Below, piece by piece: positions 1 to 9,661 of a stretch of DNA of 64,000 nucleotides. Where the stretch lies: the NCBI RefSeq assembly GCF_000178995.1, contig NZ_ADVZ01000001.1, positions 1,522,001-1,586,000 on the forward strand. The letters are read 5' to 3'. The first letter of the stretch is position 1. Each line of letters opens with the position of its first letter. The notes under the pieces are model-generated. The model saw nothing but the letters and a program-made list of their open reading frames with translations. It ran no database searches and was not told where the DNA came from. Source of the DNA: Afipia sp. 1NLS2. Lineage in GTDB: Bacteria; Pseudomonadota; Alphaproteobacteria; Rhizobiales; Xanthobacteraceae. The position numbers and the translations under genes are program-made.

Positions 1-201
1 CACTTCGCGGCCGTCGGTGTCGGGCAGGCCGACATCCATCAGCACGAGGTCGGGCGCTTCGGTCTTTGCTGCATGCGCGCCCTTCGCCCCGGTCTCGGCG
101 GCGGTCGGCTCGAATTCCTCATGCAGCGCGAGCTGCTCCATCAGCGCCTCGCGCAGATCGTTGTCATCGTCCACGATCAGGATCTTGCGAGCGGTGGGCA
201 T
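1..201 (-). CDS. Response regulator receiver domain (partial, runs off left edge)
   Basis: Only the first 67 codons are in the window. The protein starts MPTARKILIVDDD, with the acidic pair of a CheY-like receiver after the first beta strand, and reaches LVLMDVGLPD, which holds the likely phospho-acceptor Asp. The output domain lies outside, so the family (OmpR, NtrC or single-domain) cannot be told. It is transcribed leftward, divergent from the L,D-transpeptidase gene, with about 120 bp between them. Acidic residues and receiver spacing look intact. Confidence 0.85.
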   Translation of the reverse strand, partial: MPTARKILIVDDDNDLREALMEQLALHEEFEPTAAETGAKGAHAAKTEAPDLVLMDVGLPDTDGREV

Positions 202-322
202 ACATTCAATCCTTTGAGACTAATGAAAATTAGAAGCTCGACCAAAGACGCTGAACCGGGGCAAAACAATGTCCGGGATAGCATTTGGCGCTCACGACGC
301 AAGATAGGAGTTCGGCGTATTC

Positions 323-892
323 ATGAGAAGCCGAGCCAATACATACACTTATCAGACAATCCCGCGTGATTGTCCGGTGCGGGAAATTACCATCCGGACG
401 GCGGCCGGGAATCGGCAGCGCGGCTGGCTCCAGCTTGATGGCCGGGCCATTCCGGTGGCGCTCGGGCGCGGCGGCATCCTGACCGACAAGCGCGAGGGGG
501 ACGGCGGGACACCGCGCGGGGTGTTTCATCCGGTGCGGCTATGGTGGCGGGCTGACCGGCATGCGCGGCCGCGTACGGCTTTGCCGGTCCGCCGCATCAC
601 CACCGTGGACGCCTGGTCGGAAGATCCCGCCGACCGGCACTACAACCAGCCGATCCAGATCAAGGATGGCGAAACGGGCGATCGCTTGAAGCGCGAAGAT
701 CATCTCTACGACTTCATTATCGAGATCGACCACAACACCCGGCCACGGATTCCCGGGCGCGGCAGCGCCGTGTTCCTGCATCTGGCGCGCGACAATTTCG
801 CGGCCACCGCCGGATGCGTCGGCATGACGAAACGCGCGATGCTACGACTGCTGACGCGTCTCGGGCCGGAAACGCGAATCGTGATCGATTAA
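323..892 (+). CDS. L,D-transpeptidase / YkuD-family (COG3786-type) protein
   Basis: The 189-residue protein has the YkuD fold signature near its C-terminus: a His in AVFLHLARDNFA followed by the nucleophile Cys in TAGCVGM. The classical SHGC motif is replaced by AGC, as in the COG3786 branch. Members of the wider family form or remodel 3-3 peptidoglycan cross-links or attach proteins to peptidoglycan in the periplasm. No clear N-terminal signal peptide is visible (MRSRANTYTYQ...), so an exported form would need a different start or another route. It is convergent with the YggS gene, with a palindromic repeat between them. Biochemical activity is inferred from the family only. Confidence 0.75.
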   Translation: MRSRANTYTYQTIPRDCPVREITIRTAAGNRQRGWLQLDGRAIPVALGRGGILTDKREGDGGTPRGVFHPVRLWWRADRHARPRTALPVRRITTVDAWSEDPADRHYNQPIQIKDGETGDRLKREDHLYDFIIEIDHNTRPRIPGRGSAVFLHLARDNFAATAGCVGMTKRAMLRLLTRLGPETRIVID

Positions 893-897
893 AACCC

Positions 898-962
898 GTG
901 TCATCCCGCACGATTGAAAAAGATTCCGGGTTCGCTCGCTTTGCTCTCACCTCGGAATGACT
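898..962. repeat. Dispersed palindromic (REP-like) repeat, copy 1
   Basis: Between two convergent genes lie GTGTCATCCCGC, AGATTCCGGGTTCGCTCGC and CTCGGAATGACT. The same ATTCCGGGTTCGC ... CGGAATGAC arms recur near 10.7 kb and 26.7 kb. The arms are partly complementary (ATTCCGGG against CTCGGAAT). The placement in intergenic spacers is typical of REP-like elements in Bradyrhizobiaceae. Confidence 0.7.
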
Positions 963-963
963 T

Positions 964-1653
964 TCACCGGTGTCCGAAAATCGCCGAGCCGACGCGAATG
1001 TGGGTCGCACCGAATTGTATCGCCACCGCGAAGTCGGCGCTCATACCCATCGACAACAGTTTCAGGCCATTGCGCTTCGCGATTTTCGCGGTGAGCGCGA
1101 AATGCGGCGCAGGCGCTTCATCCACCGGCGGAATGCACATCAGACCGGAAATGGTCAGCCCGTAGCGATCGCGGCAAGCGGCGAGAAAGCTATCCGCCTC
1201 CTGCGGGATGACGCCGGCCTTCTGCGACTCCTCGCCAGTATTGATCTGCGCGAACAATAGGGGATTTCGTTCCCGCGATTTGATTTCTTTGCTTAACGCT
1301 TCGCAAATGCTCGGGCGGTCCACTGAATGGATCGCATCGAACAGCATCACCGCTTCGCGCGCCTTGTTGGATTGCAAGGGGCCAATCAAGTGCAGCCTGA
1401 GACCGGGCGTCGCCGCCATAAGCTCCGGCCATTTCGCTTTCGCTTCCTGCACGCGGTTCTCACCGAACACGCGCTGCCCCGCTGAAATGACGGGAGAAAT
1501 CGCGGCCGCATCGAATGTCTTGGAGACGGCAATCAATTCCACCGAAGCGCGGTCGCGCCGTGCATCGGCGCAAGCACGCAAAATCTCCTGCTCGACGGAC
1601 GCAAGGCCCTCTGGTGAATCCGGCGTTACCGAAGATGCTTTATGGTTGGTCAT
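964..1653 (-). CDS. YggS family PLP-homeostasis protein
   Basis: This alanine-racemase-fold type III PLP protein without racemase activity carries the PLP lysine in ELIAVSKTF near the N-terminus, followed by FGENRVQE, HLIGPLQSNK and the C-terminal LSMGMSADF and ATHIRVGSAIFG motifs. The family buffers cytoplasmic pyridoxal 5'-phosphate and affects amino-acid and keto-acid balance. I chose the ATG at 1653 because GAGGA stands just upstream; an in-frame start at 1677 would add eight unconserved residues. The length, about 229 aa, is normal. The diguanylate cyclase gene is divergent, with about 110 bp between starts. Confidence 0.92.
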   Translation of the reverse strand: MTNHKASSVTPDSPEGLASVEQEILRACADARRDRASVELIAVSKTFDAAAISPVISAGQRVFGENRVQEAKAKWPELMAATPGLRLHLIGPLQSNKAREAVMLFDAIHSVDRPSICEALSKEIKSRERNPLLFAQINTGEESQKAGVIPQEADSFLAACRDRYGLTISGLMCIPPVDEAPAPHFALTAKIAKRNGLKLLSMGMSADFAVAIQFGATHIRVGSAIFGHR

Positions 1654-1764
1654 CAGTCCTCGCAAATCCGACGACAAGCAAGAGTTAGCTCAAATTTTAT
1701 CGGATCGGGGAAACTCTTCTTGAGGCCTTTGCCCCTAGAGTCTTTATCTGGGGCAGGGAAGGTC

Positions 1765-3456
1765 ATGTCGATTACCAGTTTCACCGGCGGCACGTCAAAA
1801 ATAAAGGCGCTCGTCGGCATTCGTGCGCGCCTGATTTTGTTCGCGCTCATCCTCATCGTACCGATGATGTTCGACCGCGTCCGGCTGCTTGAGGAAAGCC
1901 GCCAGCAACAGGTCAAAATCGCCAGCAACGAACTCGCGGAGCTTGCGCGCCACACTGCAGACGCGCAACGCGAAATCATTCTCACCGTACAGGCCGTCCT
2001 GAAATCGTCAGCCTTCATCTACGGCTCGGCCCGCTCGCCAGATCGCGCCTGCACCATCCTGCGTGCCAGCATGCGTTCGGACCTGCCCTGGATCAGAAGC
2101 ATTTCAGTGGTCGGCGATTCGGGGACCGTCTCCTGCTCGACCTCCGATCATATCGTCGGCCTCGATCTGGCTGATCGCAATTATATTATCCGCGCGCGGA
2201 GTGCGAACAGCTTCGTAGTCAGCGACTACATCTTCAGTCGCGCCGCCAATCTTCCCACCATCATGGCCGCGCTTCCGGCGGCCAATTCGATAACCGGCGA
2301 GCATTCGGTGATGATCGCCGCGATCGATCTGAAATGGATCTCCGAATTGATGAGGCGCCGCACCGAGCGTGCCGGCCTCTCCGCCCTGCTTGTCGGCAAT
2401 GACGGCGTCGTTCTGGCTGCGTCGCGCCCGCAGGATGCATCCCTGATCGGAAAGCCGCTTCAGGAAAAGAAACTGCTGACGGCGGTGACAAATCACGAGA
2501 TCGACACCGCAAAGGATTCCGGTTCACTTCTCTTTCAGTCCGAGCACGGAAAGCAGGAAATTACATTCGCCCGCGTCGACGGCACGCAGGCGCGCATGAT
2601 CGTCTCGATCAACGAAACCGAACTGCTCGGCGATATCGACCGCAGTATCCGCACCGCCTACATGCAGCTTGGGCTTCTGGTGCTGTTCGCCCTCCTCGGC
2701 GGCTGGCTCGCGGGCGAACGGCTGATTATCCGTCCGATCAGCATCATCACCAGCCTCGCCGACCGGTTCGGGCAGGGCGACCTGTCCTCGCCGGAATCCG
2801 ACATGCGGCTGCCGCCTGAATTCCAGCCCCTCGCGCGGTCCTTCGGCCGTATGGCGATGCAGTTGCGCGAGCGCGAACGCGAGCTCGTTGCCACCAATGA
2901 CCGTCTTCAGGTGATGGCCTCAGTGGATATGATCTCCGGCCTCGCCAACCGTCGCGGATTGCAGAACCGGCTCGAATTCGAATGGAGGAAAGCCGAACAG
3001 ACCGGTGGTCCGGTGTCGCTCATCATGATCGACGTCGATCATTTCAAGCTGTTCAACGACACCTACGGCCATCTCGAAGGCGACAAGTGCCTGCGCCAGA
3101 TCGGCGAGGCGCTGGCGGCGATCGCGGGCGAGGTCACGGGCTTCGCCGCGCGCTACGGCGGCGAGGAATTCTGTCTGCTGCTGCCCAAGACCAACGGCAT
3201 CGCCGCGATGGAAATCGGCGAGCGGGTCCGTGCTGTGGTCGAAGCCCTGAACATTCCGCATAGCATGAGTGCGTTCCAGCAGGTCACCGTCAGTGCGGGC
3301 ATGGCGGCCGTGGCCCCGGGACAGGCGGCCTCGGTGCAGGACCTGATCGAAGCGGCGGACGCCGCCCTTTATGTCGCCAAGCATCGCGGCCGCAACAATG
3401 TGGTCGCCCATGCCCTGATCCGGTCGGACGAAAAGCCGCTGTCGCTGGCAAGCTAG
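1765..3456 (+). CDS. Membrane diguanylate cyclase with periplasmic sensor, HAMP and GGDEF domains
   Basis: The 563-residue protein has an N-terminal TM segment (about residues 17-34, LILFALILIVPMMF) and an extracytoplasmic PDC/Cache-like sensor. A second TM (about 299-318) leads to HAMP and a C-terminal GGDEF domain with RYGGEEF at about 463-469 and the metal-binding MIDVDHFKLFND. The active half-site looks intact, so it should make cyclic di-GMP. The inhibitory RxxD motif expected five residues before GGEEF is absent, which suggests no I-site feedback. The start at 1765 follows GGGAAGG; the open frame extends upstream to 1642 but overlaps the divergent yggS start. The ligand is unknown. Confidence 0.9.
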   Translation: MSITSFTGGTSKIKALVGIRARLILFALILIVPMMFDRVRLLEESRQQQVKIASNELAELARHTADAQREIILTVQAVLKSSAFIYGSARSPDRACTILRASMRSDLPWIRSISVVGDSGTVSCSTSDHIVGLDLADRNYIIRARSANSFVVSDYIFSRAANLPTIMAALPAANSITGEHSVMIAAIDLKWISELMRRRTERAGLSALLVGNDGVVLAASRPQDASLIGKPLQEKKLLTAVTNHEIDTAKDSGSLLFQSEHGKQEITFARVDGTQARMIVSINETELLGDIDRSIRTAYMQLGLLVLFALLGGWLAGERLIIRPISIITSLADRFGQGDLSSPESDMRLPPEFQPLARSFGRMAMQLRERERELVATNDRLQVMASVDMISGLANRRGLQNRLEFEWRKAEQTGGPVSLIMIDVDHFKLFNDTYGHLEGDKCLRQIGEALAAIAGEVTGFAARYGGEEFCLLLPKTNGIAAMEIGERVRAVVEALNIPHSMSAFQQVTVSAGMAAVAPGQAASVQDLIEAADAALYVAKHRGRNNVVAHALIRSDEKPLSLAS

Positions 3457-3486
3457 CCCTCCGAACAGTTCCGCGACCCGGTTTGA

Positions 3487-3505
3487 GGCGGTTTCCTCAA
3501 CCGCC
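3487..3505 (+). terminator. Possible weak stem-loop terminator after the diguanylate cyclase
   Basis: GGCGGTT and AACCGCC form a perfect 7-bp stem around TCCTC, 31 bp after the diguanylate cyclase stop. The hairpin is not followed by a clean T run, so termination is only a possibility. Confidence 0.3.
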
Positions 3506-3561
3506 GAAACCCTTTATGAGATGGTCAGCTTTTCTCCTCCGATCCAGGCCGTCTTATCCTT

Positions 3562-6183
3562 ATGAGCACTGAACGCTACAACGCCCGCGAGGCCGAATCT
3601 CGCTGGCAACAGATTTGGGACGAAAAAGGGGTTTTCGCCTCCCGAAACGACGATCTCCGGCCCAAATACTATGTGCTTGAGATGTTTCCCTACCCCTCGG
3701 GGCGCATCCACATGGGCCACGTCCGCAACTACACCATGGGCGACGTGGTCGCGCGCTACCGCCGCGCCAAGGGCCACAACGTGCTGCACCCGATGGGCTG
3801 GGACGCGTTCGGCATGCCGGCGGAAAACGCCGCGATGCAGAACAAGACCCATCCGGCGAAGTGGACTTACGCCAACATCGCCACGATGAAGAAGCAGCTC
3901 AAGTCGATGGGGCTGTCGCTCGACTGGGCGCGCGAAATCGCGACCTGCGATCCGAAATACTACAAGCACCAGCAACGGATGTTTCTCGACTTCCTGAAGG
4001 CGGGACTGGTCGAGCGCAAGCAGTCGAAGGTGAACTGGGACCCGGTCGACCAGACCGTGCTCGCCAACGAGCAGGTGATCGACGGCCGCGGGTGGCGTTC
4101 TGGCGCGCTCGTCGAACAGCGCGAGCTGACGCAATGGTTCTTCAAGATCAGCGACTATTCCGAGGAATTGCTGAGCGCGCTCGATACGCTCGACCGCTGG
4201 CCGGACAAGGTGCGCCTGATGCAGCGCAACTGGATCGGCCGCAGCGAAGGCCTGCTGGTGCGCTTCGCGCTCGATTCCAAAACTGCGCCGAACGGCGAGA
4301 GCGAGGTTGAGGTTTTCACCACGCGCCCCGACACGTTGTTCGGTGCGAAGTTTGTGGCGCTGTCGCCGGATCATCCGCTCGCGGCGGAAGCGGCGAAAAC
4401 CAATCCCGCGCTCGCGGCCTTCATCGAGGAATGCCGCCGCCACGGCACCGCGCAGGCGGAAATCGACACCGCCGAGAAGATGGGCTTCGACACCGGCATT
4501 CGCGCGCAGCATCCGTTCGATGCGAACTGGCAGCTGCCGGTCTATGTCGCGAACTTTGTGCTGATGGATTACGGCACCGGCGCGATCTTCGGCTGCCCCG
4601 CGCACGATCAGCGCGACCTCGACTTCGTCAACAAATACGGGCTCGGCAATACGCCCGTGGTCTGCCCCGACGGGCAGGACCCGAAGACCTTCGTCATCAC
4701 CGACACCGCCTATGATGGCGATGGCCGCATGATTAACTCGCGCTTTCTCGACGGCATGACCATCGCGGAAGCGAAGGAGGAAGTGGCGAAGCGGCTGGAG
4801 ACGGCGACGCTCGGCAATGGTGCCGTCGCCAAGCGCCAGGTGAACTATCGCCTGCGCGATTGGGGCATCTCGCGTCAGCGTTACTGGGGCTGTCCAATCC
4901 CGATTATCCATTGCGAGACCTGCGGCGTCTTGCCGGTGCCGATCAAGGATCTGCCGGTAAAGCTGCCTGACGATGTCGAATTCGACCGCCCCGGCAATCC
5001 GCTCGACCGCCATCCGACATGGAAGCATGTCGCCTGCCCGCAGTGCGGTGGCAAGGCGCGCCGCGAAACCGACACCATGGACACCTTCGTCGATTCGTCG
5101 TGGTACTTCGCGCGCTTCACCGATCCGTGGAACGAGACCGCGCCAACCACGCGCGCGGTCGCCGACAAGATGATGCCGGTCGATCAATATATCGGCGGCA
5201 TCGAGCACGCGATTTTGCACCTGCTGTATTCCCGCTTCTTTACCCGCGCGATGAAGGCGACCGGCCATGTCGGTATCGACGAGCCGTTCGCCGGCCTGTT
5301 CACGCAGGGCATGGTGGTGCACGAGACCTACAAGAAAGCGGATGGTAGCTGGGCTGCGCCGAGCGAAATTGCGATCGAAGGCATGGGCGCTGACCGCCGC
5401 GCCACGCTGCTCGACGGCGGCGCGCCGGTCGAGATCGGCTCGATCGAGAAGATGTCGAAGTCGAAGCGCAACACCATCGATCCCGACGACATCATCGGCA
5501 CCTACGGCGCCGATACCGCGCGCTGGTTCATGCTGTCGGATTCGCCGCCCGACCGCGACGTGATCTGGAGCGAGGAAGGCGTGCAGGGCGCCAACCGCTT
5601 CGTGCAGCGGGTATGGCGTCTGGTCAATCTCGCCGCGCCGCATCTGCCGAAAGCATCGGCCGTCCCCAGCGGGAATGGCGACGTCAAACCGTTGCGCGCG
5701 AGCGCCCACCGCACGCTAGCCGATGTCTCGCAGGCCATCGAGCGGCTGCGCTTCAATACCGCCATCGCCAAGCTTTATACCTTCGTGGGCACGCTGGCGG
5801 AGGCGATCGACGATGCCCGGCTGAAGACCGACCCGGCCTTCGCCGCCGCCGTCCGCGAGGCACTCGACATCCTGATCCGAATGATCTCCCCGATGATGCC
5901 GCACCTCGCCGAGCAATGCTGGGAAGCGTTGGGCGGGCACGGGCTCGTCTCCGAGGCTGCCTGGCCGGAAGCCGATCCGGCGCTGCTCGTCGAGGACACC
6001 ATGACGCTGCCGGTCCAGATCAACGGCAAGAAGCGCGCCGATGTCACGGTCGGCCGAAATGCGCCGAATCCGGAAATTGAGGCTGCCGTTTTGGCCCTCG
6101 ATGCGGTAAAAACCGCCCTTGCCGGGGCCACCCCCCGCAAGATCATCGTGGTTCCGCAAAGGATCGTGAATGTCGTGGTTTAA
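3562..6183 (+). CDS. leuS: Leucyl-tRNA synthetase
   Basis: This cytoplasmic class Ia aminoacyl-tRNA synthetase charges tRNA-Leu. The 873-residue protein has the HIGH-type motif as HMGHVRNY (about residue 50), the CP1 editing domain with TTRPDTLFG and [17 protein letters not shown], and the class I signature KMSKSKRN (about 630). A C-terminal anticodon-binding region ends [16 protein letters not shown]. Length and motifs match the family. The gene overlaps lptE by 14 bp, and leuS-lptE-holA is a common alphaproteobacterial operon. A large open frame on the opposite strand is a high-GC shadow. Confidence 0.98.
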   Translation: MSTERYNAREAESRWQQIWDEKGVFASRNDDLRPKYYVLEMFPYPSGRIHMGHVRNYTMGDVVARYRRAKGHNVLHPMGWDAFGMPAENAAMQNKTHPAKWTYANIATMKKQLKSMGLSLDWAREIATCDPKYYKHQQRMFLDFLKAGLVERKQSKVNWDPVDQTVLANEQVIDGRGWRSGALVEQRELTQWFFKISDYSEELLSALDTLDRWPDKVRLMQRNWIGRSEGLLVRFALDSKTAPNGESEVEVFTTRPDTLFGAKFVALSPDHPLAAEAAKTNPALAAFIEECRRHGTAQAEIDTAEKMGFDTGIRAQHPFDANWQLPVYVANFVLMDYGTGAIFGCPAHDQRDLDFVNKYGLGNTPVVCPDGQDPKTFVITDTAYDGDGRMINSRFLDGMTIAEAKEEVAKRLETATLGNGAVAKRQVNYRLRDWGISRQRYWGCPIPIIHCETCGVLPVPIKDLPVKLPDDVEFDRPGNPLDRHPTWKHVACPQCGGKARRETDTMDTFVDSSWYFARFTDPWNETAPTTRAVADKMMPVDQYIGGIEHAILHLLYSRFFTRAMKATGHVGIDEPFAGLFTQGMVVHETYKKADGSWAAPSEIAIEGMGADRRATLLDGGAPVEIGSIEKMSKSKRNTIDPDDIIGTYGADTARWFMLSDSPPDRDVIWSEEGVQGANRFVQRVWRLVNLAAPHLPKASAVPSGNGDVKPLRASAHRTLADVSQAIERLRFNTAIAKLYTFVGTLAEAIDDARLKTDPAFAAAVREALDILIRMISPMMPHLAEQCWEALGGHGLVSEAAWPEADPALLVEDTMTLPVQINGKKRADVTVGRNAPNPEIEAAVLALDAVKTALAGATPRKIIVVPQRIVNVVV

Positions 6184-6724
6184 CGCCCGCATCGCCGCGC
6201 GGCTCGCGGCTGTTGCCCTGCTCGGGGCGCTGACCGCCGGTTGTTTCCAACCGATGTATGCGGAACATACCGCCAATGGCGGACCCGGCCTGCGCGAGAA
6301 GCTGCAGGAAGTCGAGTTCGTGCCGCTCAACGTCAGCAACGGCTCGCGCGAGGCGCGCATCGGCGTCGCGATCCGCAACGCCATGATGTTCAATGCCTAT
6401 GGCGCCGCCACCGGCCTGCCGCCGCGCTACAAGCTGACGCTCCGCCTCTCCACGCAGCGGCTGTCGATCATCATCAATCCGAACACAGCGCGGCCCGATG
6501 TCGAAAACTACGGCATCGACGCTTATTACGAACTGCGCGATATCGAGACCAACAAACCGCTGGTGAACGGCAACACGACGGCACGCGTCTCCTACGATAT
6601 TCCCGGCCAGGAGCAGCGGTTCGCCCAACAACGCGCCCAGCGTGACGCCGAGGATCGTGCAGCCAAGGAAATCGCGGACAATATTTCCACGCGCCTTGCC
6701 TCGTACTTCTTCTCGAACATGTAA
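6170..6724 (+). CDS. lptE: LPS-assembly lipoprotein LptE
   Basis: LptE is the outer-membrane lipoprotein that plugs the LptD barrel and helps insert lipopolysaccharide. The 184-residue protein has a lipoprotein signal ending LGALTAGC, a good lipobox. The LptE fold region includes EFVPLNV and TRVSYDI, then a helical tail with [16 protein letters not shown]. Sequence conservation in this family is weak, so the assignment leans on the lipobox, the size and the position between leuS and holA, which is the conserved setting. Translation is probably coupled to leuS through the 14-bp overlap. Confidence 0.88.
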   Translation: MSWFNARIAARLAAVALLGALTAGCFQPMYAEHTANGGPGLREKLQEVEFVPLNVSNGSREARIGVAIRNAMMFNAYGAATGLPPRYKLTLRLSTQRLSIIINPNTARPDVENYGIDAYYELRDIETNKPLVNGNTTARVSYDIPGQEQRFAQQRAQRDAEDRAAKEIADNISTRLASYFFSNM

Positions 6725-6733
6725 CTCGCAGCC

Positions 6734-7762
6734 GTGACGGCGCTGCGCGGCAAAGAGATCGATTCCTTCCTCGCCCGGCCAGACCCCGCGCGACCCGTGA
6801 TCCTGCTTTATGGGCCTGACGCGGGCCTCGTGCGCGAGCGCGCCGATGCGCTGCTCGCCTCCGCCGTGGACGATCCCAACGATCCGTTCTCGATGGTGAA
6901 GATGGACGGCGACGAGCTCGCCGCCGATCCTTCGCGCCTTGTCGATGAAGCGATGACGGTGCCGCTGTTCGGCGGCCGCCGTGCAATTCGCATTCGCGCG
7001 GGCTCTCGCAATTTCGCAAGCGGCATCGACACGCTCGCCGATATGTCGCCGAAGGATTGCCGCATCGTCATCGAGGCAGGCGAATTGCGCCCCGACGCGC
7101 CTTTGCGCAAGGCCTGCGAACGCTCCCGCACCGCTGTTGCGATCGCCTGCTATGCCGACACCGAGCGCGACCTCGCCCGCCTGATCGACGAAGAACTGCG
7201 GCCGATCGGCGCGACCATCTCGTCCGACGCTCGTGCCGCCCTCGTCGGCCTGCTCGGCGGCGACCGGCAGGCCTCGCGCAACGAAATCCGCAAGCTCGCG
7301 CTTTACGCCCATGGCGCCAAGGAAGTGACGCTGGCCGATGTCGCGGCCGTGGTCACTGACGCTTCCGCGCTGGCGCTCGATCCGATCATCGACGGCGCCT
7401 TCGCGGGGAAGGCCGCGGTGATGGAAGCGGCCTACACCAAGGCGATCGCGGCAGGCACCTATCCCGGCCAGATCATCGCTTCCGCCCAGCGCCATGCCGC
7501 GCAACTGCACAAGGCGCGCCTCGCCCTCGAAGACGGCCGCAGCGAGAGCGATGCGCTCGATGGCGGCTTTCCCAGGTTGCATTTTTCGCGCCGCACACCC
7601 GTCGAGGCCGCATTGCGAAATCTTTCCTCCGAGCGGCTGCTGCGGATCATCACGCTTCTGGCTGATGCCGCCCTCGAGATGCGCCGGCAGGCCGACCTCG
7701 CGGCCACCATCGGCCAGCGTGCCCTGATGGCGATCGCGGTGAACGCACGCCAGCGGCATTAA
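6734..7762 (+). CDS. holA: DNA polymerase III subunit delta
   Basis: HolA is the clamp-loader subunit that opens the beta sliding clamp. The 342-residue protein starts at a GTG nine bases after lptE and shows the degenerate AAA+ start VILLYGPDAGLVRERAD. FSMVKMDGDEL, RRAIRIR and the C-terminal collar helices follow (EMRRQADLAATIGQRALMAIA). The true Walker A motif is absent, as expected for delta. It closes the leuS-lptE-holA cluster. Confidence 0.93.
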   Translation: MTALRGKEIDSFLARPDPARPVILLYGPDAGLVRERADALLASAVDDPNDPFSMVKMDGDELAADPSRLVDEAMTVPLFGGRRAIRIRAGSRNFASGIDTLADMSPKDCRIVIEAGELRPDAPLRKACERSRTAVAIACYADTERDLARLIDEELRPIGATISSDARAALVGLLGGDRQASRNEIRKLALYAHGAKEVTLADVAAVVTDASALALDPIIDGAFAGKAAVMEAAYTKAIAAGTYPGQIIASAQRHAAQLHKARLALEDGRSESDALDGGFPRLHFSRRTPVEAALRNLSSERLLRIITLLADAALEMRRQADLAATIGQRALMAIAVNARQRH

Positions 7763-7885
7763 CCTTTCGTCTGTCACCCTGAAACGAACACATCAAAGGA
7801 ATTGTCAGGGTTCCCGCGCTGTGATTGGCTGCGCGCGCCTGATTGCAGATCTGCCGGGGATCCCCTTGTCTGCCTGTGTGCATTG

Positions 7886-9589
7886 ATGACCGTTCTCGAA
7901 AGGGACCGGCAAGAGAGTGATGGTGCGTTGCTGCGGCGAGCCGATAAATCGCCGAACGCCAAGCCGTCTCTGCCTCGCGTCAACCTGTCCCGCTTCGATC
8001 TCGCCACGCTGGCGCTGCTCGCAACACTGTTCGTCCTCGTGGTGATGACCTTCCGCGTCTACGCCGTCACCAACGACGAGTGGGTGCAGCATCATTACGG
8101 TGAGCTGATCCTCAATTATTACAAAAGCGGCTTCACCGACCGCGCCCTGTTTCAGTTCGACAATCTCTATCTGTATGGCGGCCTGTTCGACGTCGTCGCG
8201 GTGGCGCTGAGCCATGTCGTGCCGCTGGAGGTCTATGACCTGCGCCATCTGATGACGGGATTGTGCGGCATCGGCGGCATTGCTGCGGCGGCCGCCCTTG
8301 CGCGGCAAATCGCCGGGCCGCGCGCAGGCTTCCTCGCCGCCTTGCTGCTCGCGACCTGCGGAGCATGGTACGGTACCATGTTCAACCACACCAAGGACAT
8401 TCCGCTCGCTGCGATGATGACCACGGCGAGCTGGTTCCTGATCCGCACCGCGCGCGATCTGCCGAAGCCCCGCTGGCGCGACGTGATCGGGCTCGGTCTT
8501 TTTACCGGGCTCGCGCTCGGCATCAAGGTGCTGGGCCTGTTGCTGATCGGCTATGCCGGCGTGCTGATCCTGACGAGCATCCCGCGCCCGACGACCACCC
8601 GCGAGGCCTTCCGCTTCGTCGGCGGCTGTGTGTTACGCTTCCTGCCCGCGCTGCTGATCGCTTATTCCATCATGCTCGCGGCATGGCCCTGGGCCGCCCT
8701 GTCGCCGCTCAATCCGGTGCGCGGCCTGTTTCAGTTCGCCGAATTCCACTACCACATCGAGACGTGGCTCGATGGCCAGCGCTACGAGATGGCGACCGCG
8801 CCGCGCCTCTACGTGCCGATCTATCTCGCGATCCGCCTTCCGCTGCTGGTGCTCGGCGCCGCCGCACTCTCGCTCGCCTTCGTGATGCTGCCGCAGGCCG
8901 TGGCGCGTCTGCTGCCGCAACAGCGGCGGCGCGAAACCGCCATGGTAATCTTCATGGTGCTGTTTCCGCTCGCCTGCCAGGTGATCGGGCACGGCCCGGC
9001 CTTCACCGGCATGCGGCATTTCCTGTTCGTGGTGCCCCTGCTCGCGGCGCTGGCCGCCATCGCGCTTGACGCGGTGATCGCTTCGCTGGGACGTAAACAT
9101 CTCGCTTTGGCCGCAGCCGCCTTTACGCTGGTGGTGGCGAATGCCGGCTGGAACACGCGGCAGCTCTATGAGCTGCATCCTTACGAATATCTCTATTACA
9201 ACCGGCTGGTTGGCGGCGTGCACGGCGCGGCGCGGCGCTATGTGATGGATTATTGGGTCGAGACGATGCCGGCCTCGGTCGCGCAACTGGCCGCGTTCCT
9301 CAACCGCACCGAGGGCAACCGCAAGCCGGTGCCGCCGGTCTACAATGTCGATGTCTGCGGTGACCGTCACGCCTTTGAGCGCGAACTCAGGGTGCAGCAT
9401 TTGACCCAGCGTCTGCGCTGGACCGACGACTGGGACCACGCCGACTTCTTCATCGCTCCGACCCACGGCAATTGCGACGAGCTTCTCAAGGGCCGGACCA
9501 TCGCCACCATCGAGCGAGACAACACGCTGATCGGCTTGGTGAAGGACCGCCGCCGCATCACCCGGCCCGCTTTGGTGGAAGCCGAATAA
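7886..9589 (+). CDS. GT39-type (PMT_2/ArnT-like) membrane glycosyltransferase
   Basis: This integral membrane protein of 567 residues has many hydrophobic segments. Its first extracytoplasmic loop holds VTNDEWVQHHYGELI, whose Asp-Glu pair is typical of polyprenyl-phosphate-sugar-dependent GT-C enzymes. MFNHTKDIPLAA and a soluble C-terminal part of about 100 residues follow. The family moves a sugar from undecaprenyl phosphate to lipid A, protein or another acceptor in the periplasm; the acceptor here is unknown. I prefer the ATG at 7886 over an upstream TTG at 7802, whose extra 28 residues look unconserved. A strong bidirectional terminator separates it from convergent parB. Confidence 0.8.
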   Translation: MTVLERDRQESDGALLRRADKSPNAKPSLPRVNLSRFDLATLALLATLFVLVVMTFRVYAVTNDEWVQHHYGELILNYYKSGFTDRALFQFDNLYLYGGLFDVVAVALSHVVPLEVYDLRHLMTGLCGIGGIAAAAALARQIAGPRAGFLAALLLATCGAWYGTMFNHTKDIPLAAMMTTASWFLIRTARDLPKPRWRDVIGLGLFTGLALGIKVLGLLLIGYAGVLILTSIPRPTTTREAFRFVGGCVLRFLPALLIAYSIMLAAWPWAALSPLNPVRGLFQFAEFHYHIETWLDGQRYEMATAPRLYVPIYLAIRLPLLVLGAAALSLAFVMLPQAVARLLPQQRRRETAMVIFMVLFPLACQVIGHGPAFTGMRHFLFVVPLLAALAAIALDAVIASLGRKHLALAAAAFTLVVANAGWNTRQLYELHPYEYLYYNRLVGGVHGAARRYVMDYWVETMPASVAQLAAFLNRTEGNRKPVPPVYNVDVCGDRHAFERELRVQHLTQRLRWTDDWDHADFFIAPTHGNCDELLKGRTIATIERDNTLIGLVKDRRRITRPALVEAE

Positions 9590-9614
9590 TAGCCTCCATT
9601 GGAGGCCAACACAG

Positions 9615-9638
9615 AAAGGCCCGCAAACCGGGCCTTTT
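9615..9638. terminator. Bidirectional rho-independent terminator
   Basis: AAAGGCCCG and CGGGCCTTT form a perfect 9-bp stem around CAAAC. The stem is flanked by A on one side and T on the other, so it can serve both the glycosyltransferase gene and convergent parB. Confidence 0.88.
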
Positions 9639-9661
9639 CCACTTCCGATATTGAATGCTTC

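Noticed and set aside
3514-5709. 731-codon open frame on the minus strand opposite leuS
   Set aside because: It is antisense to a complete, motif-rich leuS. The Arg/His/Val-rich composition is that of a high-GC shadow frame, with no recognisable domain.
6143-7777. 544-codon minus-strand frame opposite lptE and holA
   Set aside because: Shadow of two well-supported genes with low-information Arg/Gly/His composition.
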